From positions 1 to 52,678 of the forward strand of contig JAFYMF010000031.1 in NCBI GenBank assembly GCA_017556745.1: a stretch of 52,678 nucleotides of DNA, written 5' to 3'. The notes beneath the pieces were generated by a model that saw only the letters and a list, made by a program, of their open reading frames with translations, searched no databases and was not told the origin of the DNA. Shown here piece after piece: positions 8,926-16,457 of this stretch. The translations under genes and the position numbers were made by a program. How positions within the stretch are numbered: position 1 is the first letter of the stretch; each line of letters opens with the position of its first letter. Origin of the DNA: Clostridia bacterium (GTDB lineage Bacteria > Bacillota > Clostridia > Oscillospirales > CAG-272).

Positions 8926-9717
8926 TTATACCGTTACTGTATTACCTGAGGAAATATAGTGAAGCTTATCCCCCATAAATCCTTTAAGAAATGCAAACTG
9001 TGTCTCTCCCGTACAGTGGCCGGTATAATATTCTGCCGGGTACCGCATAAGAAGCTCAGCCGCTTTGGTGAGGTTCCCCTCTCCGTCTGACATAGGATCA
9101 AGCTTCATAAAATGAAAACCTCCCACAAGTACATCAGGAAGAAACCATCCCATGATATTAAATATACCCTTGTGTGAGCATCCGCTGATGACTGTGCGCT
9201 TTCCATTTTCGCTGATACAGAGATACTGCTCATGAAGAAATTCATCGGGAATTATATTTCCGTCCTTCTTTATACCGAGACCGAATGGATCGGTACCGTA
9301 CTTTCTCTCTCTTTCGTTACAGGAAAACAGCTCAAGCTCTCCATCTATTCTGAGGTAATCATCAACAGGGATCAGTCTTGTACTGTCGAGCAAAAGAGGA
9401 TCGAGTCCTATATACTTTCCCTCCCCATTGTAATGCTCGCCGAATGCGTGTTTGCTGATATATACAGGTGCTTTTTTGTTTATATCAAGAAAAGCACCAA
9501 GTCCGCCTCCGTGATCGTAATGTCCGTGGGAAACTACGGCAATATCAACCTCGGCAAGATCAATACCGAGAGCCTGTGCATTTTTCAAAAACAGATCGCT
9601 CTGCCCCATATCAAAAAGAAGCTTATGTCTTTCCGTCCTGATATAAAGACTGAGTCCGTGCTCTGCACCGATACTGCGGGAGCATGTGGTGTTCTCACAA
9701 AGAACCGTTATCTTCAT
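8926..9717 (-). CDS. MBL-fold metallohydrolase, COG1237 type
   Basis: 263 aa. Metallo-beta-lactamase fold with the metal motif HGHYDHG (H64, H66, D68, H69). The opening MKITVLCENTT and the layout match the COG1237 group, often labelled 7,8-dihydropterin-6-yl-methyl-aminobenzene-phosphate synthase-like, whose role in bacteria is unclear. A longer reading frame extends to 9822, but the start at 9717 has an SD-like GGAGAAAGG and gives the family's usual N-terminus. Its first codons overlap the end of the DUF134 gene by 23 bp, so the two are probably translationally coupled. Confidence 0.85.
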   Translation of the reverse strand: MKITVLCENTTCSRSIGAEHGLSLYIRTERHKLLFDMGQSDLFLKNAQALGIDLAEVDIAVVSHGHYDHGGGLGAFLDINKKAPVYISKHAFGEHYNGEGKYIGLDPLLLDSTRLIPVDDYLRIDGELELFSCNERERKYGTDPFGLGIKKDGNIIPDEFLHEQYLCISENGKRTVISGCSHKGIFNIMGWFLPDVLVGGFHFMKLDPMSDGEGNLTKAAELLMRYPAEYYTGHCTGETQFAFLKGFMGDKLHYISSGNTVTV

Positions 9718-10087
9718 CTGTATTATCCTTTCTCCTGTGACGGCCGCAGGTGCAATTTTCTCTGGTACATCTGCCGCTCTCGCCTTTTTCCTTTCTGTTT
9801 TCGCACAGTCTGAATGATCCACCCTCTATTTTCAGAGAGCAACCATCCACAAGTGCCATAGCTATCTTATGTCTTGCCGAGGTATATATCTGCTGTACGG
9901 TGGTACGGGCTATCTGCATTTGCTCTCCGCACTCCTCCTGAGAAAGTCCCTCTTTATCTATAAGTCTCACTGTCTCGTATTCGTCCACCGTCAAAAATAT
10001 GTTCTCCTCCGGGAATCCGCCGATCGGAATGAATCCTTCCGTCCGCGGCATTGAGCATATCTTTCTGCATTTGGTTGGTCTTGACAA
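9695..10087 (-). CDS. DUF134-family HTH regulator, head of the copper operon
   Basis: 130 aa. SRPTKCRKICSMP and the helix-turn-helix of sigma region-4 type (EGLSQEECGEQMQIARTTVQQIY) identify DUF134 (COG1342), a small predicted DNA-binding family often found beside NifX-like, COG1237 and Mrp genes. I place the start at the TTG at 10087: AGGGG lies 8 nt upstream and the protein then begins as family members do, whereas the GTG at 10096 overlaps that ribosome site. The C-terminus has a C-x5-C-x-C plus His cluster (RCTRENCTCGRH) and the N-terminus two more Cys, so metal or redox sensing is plausible. As the first gene before MBL, copA and copZ, it may control the operon; that is inference. Confidence 0.85.
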   Translation of the reverse strand: MSRPTKCRKICSMPRTEGFIPIGGFPEENIFLTVDEYETVRLIDKEGLSQEECGEQMQIARTTVQQIYTSARHKIAMALVDGCSLKIEGGSFRLCENRKEKGESGRCTRENCTCGRHRRKDNTDEDNGSL

Positions 10088-10134
10088 TTCAGTCACCCCT
10101 TACACAACTGTTATAATAGGTTTATCCTGTACCA

Positions 10135-10163
10135 ATTTTATCATCATTTCAGGCATATGTCAA
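10135..10163 (-). promoter_or_regulatory. copper operon promoter
   Basis: Minus strand TTGACA (10158-10163), 17-nt spacer, TAAAAT (10135-10140), about 48 nt before the TTG start of the DUF134 gene. Confidence 0.85.
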
Positions 10164-10185
10164 TAATTTTAAATGGCATATGTCA
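10152..10185. promoter_or_regulatory. direct repeat operator candidate of the copper operon
   Basis: The 11-mer GGCATATGTCA occurs twice, at 10152-10162 and 10175-10185, 23 bp apart (about two helix turns). The first copy overlaps the -35 box of the copper operon promoter. This is a typical place for a repressor site; the DUF134 protein is the obvious candidate binder. Confidence 0.6.
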
Positions 10186-10320
10186 TTTATTTTTCGCCTC
10201 CAAAAATCACTCTGAGAAAATAATACAAAAGGTGCGGAATTATAGCAAAAAAACACTTTTTTCATTAAAAATAACAATAACTTTTTTGCAAAAACTGTAG
10301 ATTTTTTTCTTTATATAGTG

Positions 10321-10326
10321 TATAAT
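10321..10326 (+). promoter_or_regulatory. hydrogenase operon -10 box
   Basis: TATAAT in a very AT-rich stretch, preceded by a poor -35 (TAGATT at 10298-10303, 17-nt spacing). The interval 10186-10429 holds no gene: it is AT-rich leader with this promoter and the Rex-like site. Confidence 0.55.
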
Positions 10327-10364
10327 TAAATGCGTATGGTTTAAAGCTATTTGTGGGCATTGAT

Positions 10365-10382
10365 TTGTTATTTTTTTAACAA
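10365..10382. promoter_or_regulatory. Rex-like operator in the hydrogenase leader
   Basis: TTGTTATTTTTTTAACAA matches the Rex consensus TTGTTAANNNNTTAACAA at 13 of 14 defined positions. It lies about 40 nt downstream of the -10 box, where a bound repressor would block transcription. Rex releases DNA at high NADH, which fits an H2-producing, NADH-consuming enzyme. Confidence 0.8.
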
Positions 10383-10429
10383 TGTTATCCCCGCATGATC
10401 AAAATATCCAAGGGAGGCTATGATTTTTA

Positions 10430-10924
10430 ATGAAAAAGAAACTGACCACAATTCCCTTTAAGGGAACCCAGGCACAGGAAGCACAGCTTGACGAGCTCAT
10501 CGCCAAGAACAAAGACATTCCCGGTGCTCTTATGCCCGTTCTTCAGGGAGCTCAGGAGATCTACGGTTATCTTCCTCAGGAGATAATCCGCCACATCGCT
10601 CTCGGTATGGACAAGTCCGTATCTGAGGTTTACGGTGTTGCATCCTTCTATTCACAGTTTACTCTTACCCCCAAGGGTGAGTTTGCCGTTTCCATCTGTC
10701 TCGGTACTGCTTGCTACGTTAAGGGTTCAGGTAAGCTTATGGAAGAGTTTGAAAAAGAGCTTGGCATCAAGGCAGGCGAGACTACCGCTGACGGTAAGTT
10801 CAGCCTTACCGATACCCGTTGCATCGGTGCATGCGGTCTTGCACCCGTTCTCACCGTTAACTCTGACGTTTACGGACGTCTTACCCCCGCTGAGGTTAAG
10901 GGTATCGTAGACAAATATCGTTAA
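10430..10924 (+). CDS. hydC: bifurcating [FeFe] hydrogenase subunit C (NuoE-like)
   Basis: 164 aa, the usual length for NuoE/HydC. Thioredoxin-like [2Fe-2S] protein with ligands C90, C95, C131 and C135 (CLGTAC and CIGAC). It passes electrons between the flavin subunit HydB and the rest of the cytoplasmic hydrogenase complex. First gene of a five-gene operon; GGGAGG lies 12 nt upstream of the ATG. Codon use is strongly biased throughout this operon, consistent with high expression. Confidence 0.95.
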   Translation: MKKKLTTIPFKGTQAQEAQLDELIAKNKDIPGALMPVLQGAQEIYGYLPQEIIRHIALGMDKSVSEVYGVASFYSQFTLTPKGEFAVSICLGTACYVKGSGKLMEEFEKELGIKAGETTADGKFSLTDTRCIGACGLAPVLTVNSDVYGRLTPAEVKGIVDKYR

Positions 10925-10933
10925 TTCCAAATC

Positions 10934-11473
10934 ATGGAAGAGCTGTCACAAAACATACTCGATATCGCTATGAATTCCGTAGCGGTAAAATCGGGAAACA
11001 TAGATATCTTTCTTACCGAAGACACTGCACTGTCAACTCTTGAGATCAGTATCCGCGACAACGGCCCCGGTATGAGTGAAGAAACGGTAGCCAAGGTTAC
11101 CGACCCATTCTACACCTCCCGTAAGACCAGAAAGGTCGGTCTCGGTATTCCATTTTTCAAGATGCAGGCAGAGATGACGGGAGGTAGCTTCCGTCTTGAC
11201 AGTGAGCTTGGCCGCGGTACAGCCGTTACCGCCGTTTTCCGTACAGATCACCTTGATTTTATACCTGTGGGTAACCTTCCGGAGACTATGATGACTTTGG
11301 TTGGTGCCGCCCCCGATACAGAAATCACTATGACCTACAGCCGTGACGGAAAGGAAGTTACCTTTGATACAAAGGAGATACGTGCGGTACTTGGAGAGGA
11401 CATACCTCTTGACACACCGCAGGTACTTATTTGGATCAGAGACAGTCTCACAGAAGAGCTCAGTGCTCTTTGA
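10934..11473 (+). CDS. HATPase-domain protein of hydrogenase operon
   Basis: 179 aa. Histidine-kinase-like ATPase fold: N-box LDIAMNSV, G1 box DNGPGM and G2-like GLGIPFFK are visible, but there is no dimerisation/phosphoacceptor helix with His, so it is not a complete sensor kinase. Similar short ATP-binding proteins sit between hydC and the ferredoxin gene in many clostridial hydrogenase operons; their role is unknown to me. It begins 9 bp after the hydC stop with no clear ribosome site, suggesting coupling. The C-terminal ~70 residues match no domain I recognise. Confidence 0.85.
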   Translation: MEELSQNILDIAMNSVAVKSGNIDIFLTEDTALSTLEISIRDNGPGMSEETVAKVTDPFYTSRKTRKVGLGIPFFKMQAEMTGGSFRLDSELGRGTAVTAVFRTDHLDFIPVGNLPETMMTLVGAAPDTEITMTYSRDGKEVTFDTKEIRAVLGEDIPLDTPQVLIWIRDSLTEELSAL

Positions 11474-11508
11474 TAACAAGATTATTATGAAAGGAAATAT
11501 ACCTTATT

Positions 11509-11880
11509 ATGAAAACTCTTGCAGAACTTAATGCTATAAGAGATCAGATGAAGAACAGAGTTGCAGCTCGCCGTGAGGTTGAGGACGGTATCCGTGTTGT
11601 TGTCGGTATGGCAACCTGCGGTATCGCTGCAGGCGCTCGTCCTGTACTCAACGCTTTCGCTGAAGAAGCAGCAAAGATCGATGACGGTTCCGTTATCGTT
11701 ACTCAGACCGGTTGTATCGGCATCTGCCAGTACGAGCCCGTTGTTGAGATCACTCTCCCCGGTCAGGAGAAGGTTACCTACGTTAAGATGACCGCTGAGA
11801 AGGCTAAGGAAGTATTCGAGAAGCACGTAAAGGGTGGCACTCCCATTGCAGAGTACACCATCGGTGCAGAGAAGAAATAA
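11509..11880 (+). CDS. [2Fe-2S] thioredoxin-like ferredoxin of hydrogenase operon
   Basis: 123 aa. Same fold family as HydC and the HydB N-terminus. Only three cysteines are present: C37 (MATCGIAAG) and C69/C73 (GCIGIC). The usual fourth ligand is absent, so cluster binding needs another residue or is atypical. It is conserved in this operon type between the HATPase protein and HydB and is often annotated as NAD(P)-dependent hydrogenase ferredoxin subunit. The 3' end is 38 bp before hydB. Confidence 0.85.
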   Translation: MKTLAELNAIRDQMKNRVAARREVEDGIRVVVGMATCGIAAGARPVLNAFAEEAAKIDDGSVIVTQTGCIGICQYEPVVEITLPGQEKVTYVKMTAEKAKEVFEKHVKGGTPIAEYTIGAEKK

Positions 11881-11918
11881 GCTTTAGGAAAAATTAGAGA
11901 AAGAGGTAAATACAAAAC

Positions 11919-13706
11919 ATGGTACGTTCACACGTTTTGATATGCGGAGGAACCGGATGTACTTCTTCTAACAGTACTGCCATCATGGAAAAGATGAAGG
12001 CTGAGCTTGAGGCTGTTGGCCTTCAGGATGAAGTAAGCGTTGTTCTCACCGGTTGTTTCGGTCTTTGCGCACTTGGTCCCATTATGGTTGTATATCCCGA
12101 GGGAACCTTCTATTCCAGAGTTTCTGTTGACGATGTAACTGAGATCGTAAACGAGCATCTCGTAAAGGGTCGTCCCGTTAAGCGTCTCGTTTATGATGAG
12201 ACTCTCTCCGGTGATGAGATCCTTTCCCTCAACGAAACCGGCTTCTACAAGAAGCAGCACCGTGTTGCTCTCCGTAACTGCGGTGTTATCAACCCTGAGG
12301 TTATCGACGAGTATATCGGTGCAGACGGCTACCAGGCTCTCGCTAAGGTAGTTACCGAGATGACTCCCGAGGAAGTTATAAAGTGCATCCTTGATTCCGG
12401 TCTTCGCGGCCGCGGTGGTGCAGGATTCCCCACCGGTAGAAAGTGGGAGTTCGCATCCAAGGTTCAGTCCGACAAGAAGTACGTTTGCTGTAACGCCGAC
12501 GAGGGTGACCCCGGTGCATTCATGGACCGTTCCATCCTTGAGGGTGACCCCCATGCAGTTCTTGAGGCAATGGCTATCGCAGGTTATGCTATCGGTTCTG
12601 ACGAGGGTTACATATACGTTCGTGCTGAGTATCCTATCGCTATTAAGCGTCTTCAGATCGCTATCGACCAGGCTCACGAGTATGGTCTTCTCGGTAAGAA
12701 TATCTTCGGCACTGACTTCAGCTTTGACATTCAGCTCCGTTTCGGCGCAGGTGCGTTCGTTTGCGGTGAGGAGACTGCTCTTATGACCTCTATCGAGGGT
12801 AAGCGCGGCGAGCCTCGTCCTCGTCCTCCTTTCCCTGCAGTTAAGGGTCTGTTTGGCAAGCCCACTATCCTTAACAACGTTGAGACCTATGCTAACATTG
12901 CTCAGATAATCAACAACGGTCCCGAGTGGTTCTCCGCTATGGGCACTGAGACCTCCAAGGGTACTAAGGTATTCGCACTTGGCGGTAACATCACCAATAC
13001 CGGTCTTGTTGAGATCCCCATGGGTACTACCCTTCGTGAGGTAGTTGAGGAGATCGGCGGCGGTATCCCCAACGGTAAGAAGTTTAAGGCAGCTCAGACC
13101 GGTGGTCCTTCCGGCGGTTGTATCCCTGCTTCCCTTATCGATACTCCTATGGACTTCGAGAACCTTATCGCTATCGGTTCTATGATGGGTTCCGGCGGAC
13201 TTATCGTTATGGACGAGGACAGCTGTATGGTTGACATCGCTAAGTTCTTCCTTGCATTCACCGTTGATGAGTCCTGCGGTAAGTGTACTCCTTGCCGTGT
13301 TGGTACCATGCGTCTTCTTGAGATCCTTAACAAGATCACTGACGGTAACGGCGAGATGGAAGACCTCGATCGTCTTGAGGAGCTTTGTAACTATATCAAG
13401 TCCGCATCTCTTTGCGGTCTCGGTCAGACTGCTCCCAACCCCGTTCTTTCCACTCTTCGCTACTTCCGCGATGAGTATATTGCACACATCCGTGACAAGA
13501 AGTGTCCTGCAGGCGTCTGCAAGTCTCTTCTTTCCTACACCATCGATGCTGAGAAGTGTAAGGGCTGTACCCTTTGCTCCAGAGTATGTCCCGCAGGAGC
13601 TATCTCCGGTACCGTTAAGCAGCCTCACGTTATCGATCTCACCAAGTGTGTTAAGTGCGGCGCCTGCATGGAAAAATGTAAGTTCGGCGCAATCGAAAGA
13701 AAGTGA
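11919..13706 (+). CDS. hydB: bifurcating [FeFe] hydrogenase subunit B (NuoF-like flavoprotein)
   Basis: 595 aa. Domains in order: thioredoxin-like [2Fe-2S] (C9, C14, C46, C50); NuoF core with the NADH/FMN loop GRGGAGFPTGRKW; SLBB segment; [4Fe-4S] motif with C453, C456 and C459 (CGKCTPC); two C-terminal [4Fe-4S] ferredoxin motifs starting near C547 (CKGCTLCSRVCP, CVKCGACMEKC). This subunit exchanges electrons with NAD(H) and is the flavin site proposed for electron bifurcation or confurcation between NADH and ferredoxin. The full HydABC set supports NADH plus reduced ferredoxin to H2 chemistry in the cytoplasm. Confidence 0.96.
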   Translation: MVRSHVLICGGTGCTSSNSTAIMEKMKAELEAVGLQDEVSVVLTGCFGLCALGPIMVVYPEGTFYSRVSVDDVTEIVNEHLVKGRPVKRLVYDETLSGDEILSLNETGFYKKQHRVALRNCGVINPEVIDEYIGADGYQALAKVVTEMTPEEVIKCILDSGLRGRGGAGFPTGRKWEFASKVQSDKKYVCCNADEGDPGAFMDRSILEGDPHAVLEAMAIAGYAIGSDEGYIYVRAEYPIAIKRLQIAIDQAHEYGLLGKNIFGTDFSFDIQLRFGAGAFVCGEETALMTSIEGKRGEPRPRPPFPAVKGLFGKPTILNNVETYANIAQIINNGPEWFSAMGTETSKGTKVFALGGNITNTGLVEIPMGTTLREVVEEIGGGIPNGKKFKAAQTGGPSGGCIPASLIDTPMDFENLIAIGSMMGSGGLIVMDEDSCMVDIAKFFLAFTVDESCGKCTPCRVGTMRLLEILNKITDGNGEMEDLDRLEELCNYIKSASLCGLGQTAPNPVLSTLRYFRDEYIAHIRDKKCPAGVCKSLLSYTIDAEKCKGCTLCSRVCPAGAISGTVKQPHVIDLTKCVKCGACMEKCKFGAIERK

Positions 13707-13726
13707 AAGGAGCCGAGTAATATATA

Positions 13727-15463
13727 ATGGAAACTGTAAACATAAAAATAAATGGCAGAGAATACACTGTGCCTAAGAACAGCACCATCCTCGAGGCTGC
13801 AAGATATGCCGGCATCGAGATCCCCACTCTCTGCTATCTCAAAGATATTAACGAGATCGGCGCTTGCCGTATCTGCCTTGTTGAGGTTGTAGGCGCTCGC
13901 GGACTTGTTACCGCTTGCGTATACCCCGTTAACGAGGGTATGGAAGTGTACACCAACACTCCCAAGATCAGAGAGTCAAGACGTATGAATCTTGAGCTTC
14001 TCCTTTCCGCTCACGACAAGAAGTGTCTCTCTTGCGTTCGCTCCACCTCTTGCGAGCTTCAGAAGCTCTGCCTTGAGTACGGTGTAGAGGAGACTCACTT
14101 TGGCGGTGCTATGCCTGAGTCTACTCCCGACGTATCCACATCTTTCCTTGTTCGTGACAACAGCAAGTGTATCCTTTGCCGCCGTTGTATCGCTGCTTGC
14201 CGCAGCCTTCAGGATATCGGCGCTATCGGTGCTAACGACCGTGGTTTCGACACTCACGTTGCTCCCGCGTTCGAGAAGAATCTTGCAGATACTTCTTGCG
14301 TAGGTTGTGGCCAGTGTATCGTTGCTTGTCCCACCGGTGCTCTTTACGAGAAGGATGATACTCAGAAGGTTCTCGATGCTATCGCAGATCCTACCAAGCA
14401 TGTTGCTATCTGTACCGCTCCCTCTATCCGTGCTACTCTCGGTGAGTGCTTCGACTACGCTCCCGGTACCGACGTTGAGGGTAAGATGGTTGCAGCTCTC
14501 AAGCGCCTCGGTTTTGACGGCGTATATGACATGAACCTTACCGCTGACCTCACTATCGTTGAGGAAGCTACCGAGTTCCTCGGTCGCGTTCAGAACGGCG
14601 GTACTCTTCCTATGATCACCTCTTGTTCTCCCGGATGGATCAAGTACTGTGAGCACTACTTCCCTGAGCTTACCGATAATCTTTCTACCTGTAAGTCTCC
14701 TCAGCAGATGTTCGGTGCTATGTACAAGACCTACTACGCACAGAAGATGGGTCTTGATCCTAAGGATATCTTCTTCGTATCCGCTATTCCTTGTACTGCT
14801 AAGAAGTTCGAGGTTACCCGTCCTAACCAGTCCGCAGCAGGTGTTCCCGACGTTGACGTTGCTATCACCACTCGCGAGCTTGGCAGAATCATCAAGACCG
14901 CAGGTATCAACTTCCGCGATCTTCCCGATGAGTCCTTCGACGCTCCCTTCGATATCGGTTCCAGTGCAGGTGCTATCTTCGGTGCTACCGGCGGCGTAAT
15001 GGAGGCTGCTCTCCGTATGGCTGCTGAGGTTATTCTCGGCAAGAAGCTTGAGAAGCTTGAGTTTGAGGATATCCGTGGTATCGCAGGTATCAAGCGTGCT
15101 ACCTACAAGCTTGGCGAGACCGAGATCAGAGTTGCTGTTGTTTCCGGTACTGCTAATGCTAAGAAGCTCCTTGACGCTGTTAAGTCCGGCGAAGAGAAAC
15201 TTGACTTCATCGAGGTTATGTGCTGTCCCGGCGGTTGCGTAAACGGCGGTGGTCAGCCCACTCAGCCCGCATCTGTTCGCAACACCATCAATCTTCGTGA
15301 GGTTCGCGCCGCTGTTCTTTACAACGACGATAAGAACGCAGAGCTTCGCCGCTCTCACGAGAACCCTGCAGTAGATATTCTCTACAAGGAGTTCCTTGGC
15401 GAGCCCGGTAGCCACAAGGCTCACGAGATTCTTCATACCAGCTATATCAAGCGCGGTCTTTAA
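13727..15463 (+). CDS. hydA: [FeFe] hydrogenase catalytic subunit A
   Basis: 578 aa. Order: N-terminal [2Fe-2S] plant-type domain (C36, CRIC), His/Cys [4Fe-4S] motif (HDKKCLSC), two [4Fe-4S] motifs (CILCRRCIAAC, CVGCGQCIVAC), then the H-cluster domain. The three H-cluster signatures are TSCSPGW (C300), IPCTAKKFE (C356) and EVMCCPGGC (C500, C504). They deviate from the textbook TSCCPxW, MPCxxKxxE and ExMACxxGC by Ser301, Ile354 and Cys499. C-terminus is the small-subunit-like tail ending HEILHTSYI. It is the catalytic partner of HydB and HydC and makes H2 in the cytoplasm. Maturases HydEFG are not in the window. Confidence 0.96.
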   Translation: METVNIKINGREYTVPKNSTILEAARYAGIEIPTLCYLKDINEIGACRICLVEVVGARGLVTACVYPVNEGMEVYTNTPKIRESRRMNLELLLSAHDKKCLSCVRSTSCELQKLCLEYGVEETHFGGAMPESTPDVSTSFLVRDNSKCILCRRCIAACRSLQDIGAIGANDRGFDTHVAPAFEKNLADTSCVGCGQCIVACPTGALYEKDDTQKVLDAIADPTKHVAICTAPSIRATLGECFDYAPGTDVEGKMVAALKRLGFDGVYDMNLTADLTIVEEATEFLGRVQNGGTLPMITSCSPGWIKYCEHYFPELTDNLSTCKSPQQMFGAMYKTYYAQKMGLDPKDIFFVSAIPCTAKKFEVTRPNQSAAGVPDVDVAITTRELGRIIKTAGINFRDLPDESFDAPFDIGSSAGAIFGATGGVMEAALRMAAEVILGKKLEKLEFEDIRGIAGIKRATYKLGETEIRVAVVSGTANAKKLLDAVKSGEEKLDFIEVMCCPGGCVNGGGQPTQPASVRNTINLREVRAAVLYNDDKNAELRRSHENPAVDILYKEFLGEPGSHKAHEILHTSYIKRGL

Positions 15464-15488
15464 TTTTAAGACTGAACGGTAAAAGTAA

Positions 15489-15523
15489 GCCGCCGCATCG
15501 AAAGATGCGGCGGCTGTTTTTTT
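15489..15523 (+). terminator. terminator of the hydrogenase operon
   Basis: Perfect 11-bp stem GCCGCCGCATC/GATGCGGCGGC with GAAA loop (15489-15514), then a T-run. Confidence 0.95.
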
Positions 15524-15550
15524 ACTTTCATCGGAAAAGCAAAATAATGA

Positions 15551-15586
15551 GGGTTGCTTTCACAAAAAGAGAAAGCAACCCTTTTA
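15551..15586. terminator. second terminator, shared with the aro operon end
   Basis: Perfect 11-bp stem GGGTTGCTTTC/GAAAGCAACCC (15551-15561, 15571-15581) followed by TTTTA on the plus strand; also placed to end the aro operon coming from the other side. Confidence 0.8.
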
Positions 15587-15596
15587 TTGTATTCCG

Positions 15597-16457
15597 CTAT
15601 TTTCTATCAAACAGTGCTCTTCGCTTGGTTGAAAGCTTCATCTTATCTCTCAGCACAGGAACATTGCCATCCGAAATAAGATTTTTGAGCTCGCGAAATT
15701 CATCGATAAAAACATCCATCTGTTTTAATAGTGAATCTTTATTTAACATAAAAAGCTCACTCCACATGGCATCGTTAATACGTGCTATCCTTGTTAGATC
15801 TCTAAAGGAGTCTCCTGTATAGTCAACAAGACTTTCGTCATCGCAGCAGGTCATCAGGCTTACTGCAATACAGTGTGTCAACTGAGAAACAAATCCTATC
15901 ATTTCATCATGCTTTTCAGGGGAAAGCTCTGCTATACGAGCAAAGCCAAGATAGATACCAAGCTTTTTGCAATTATCGATGCCTTCCTTGGTGTTTCTTT
16001 CGGTTGGGACTACAATATAGTTCGCTCCGTTAAAGATTCTATCATCGCTATTCTCAACACCATACACTTCCCTACCTGCCATTGGGTGTGCGGCAACAAA
16101 CTCAACGTCGTGGCGTAATACAGCATTTATTTCATCGACAACACATTTTTTTACACCGGTTACATCGGTAATAAGAGTGCCCGGGCAAAACAGTGCCTGA
16201 TTTTCCTTGATCCAATTGATAAACACTTTTGGATATAAAGCAAATACGATCACGTCTGCCGCTTTAATAAGTGCTTCGTTTACACTGTCGCTTCCGTCCT
16301 TAATTATTCCGTTCTCAAGGGCATAATTGATACTTTCGGTTCTTGTGTCTATCGCACTTACGTATATTCCTTTTTTGGAAAGTGCTTTAGCATAGCTTCC
16401 TCCGAGTAAGCCAAGACCGACAATAAGCACTTTTGAGTCTATATCAAACGGCTTCAT
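15597..16457 (-). CDS. tyrA: prephenate dehydrogenase
   Basis: 286 aa, single-domain TyrA without an ACT or chorismate mutase part. N-terminal NAD-binding motif VGLGLLGGSYA (residues about 12-22), then AHPMAGRE and the helical C-terminal domain. Converts prephenate to 4-hydroxyphenylpyruvate, the Tyr branch. Last gene of the aro operon; its start overlaps the aroA end by 14 bp. Confidence 0.93.
   Translation of the reverse strand: MKPFDIDSKVLIVGLGLLGGSYAKALSKKGIYVSAIDTRTESINYALENGIIKDGSDSVNEALIKAADVIVFALYPKVFINWIKENQALFCPGTLITDVTGVKKCVVDEINAVLRHDVEFVAAHPMAGREVYGVENSDDRIFNGANYIVVPTERNTKEGIDNCKKLGIYLGFARIAELSPEKHDEMIGFVSQLTHCIAVSLMTCCDDESLVDYTGDSFRDLTRIARINDAMWSELFMLNKDSLLKQMDVFIDEFRELKNLISDGNVPVLRDKMKLSTKRRALFDRK

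Noticed and set aside
10087..10096. GTG at 10096 as DUF134 start
   Set aside because: It overlaps the AGGGG ribosome site; the TTG at 10087 has correct spacing and family-like N-terminus.
11928..13628. Open frame of 566 codons antisense to hydB
   Set aside because: Result of the strong codon bias of the hydrogenase operon; no ribosome site or family match, while hydB is certain.
13976..15436. Open frame of 486 codons antisense to hydA
   Set aside because: Same cause; low-complexity Ser/Thr/Leu product and no start signals.
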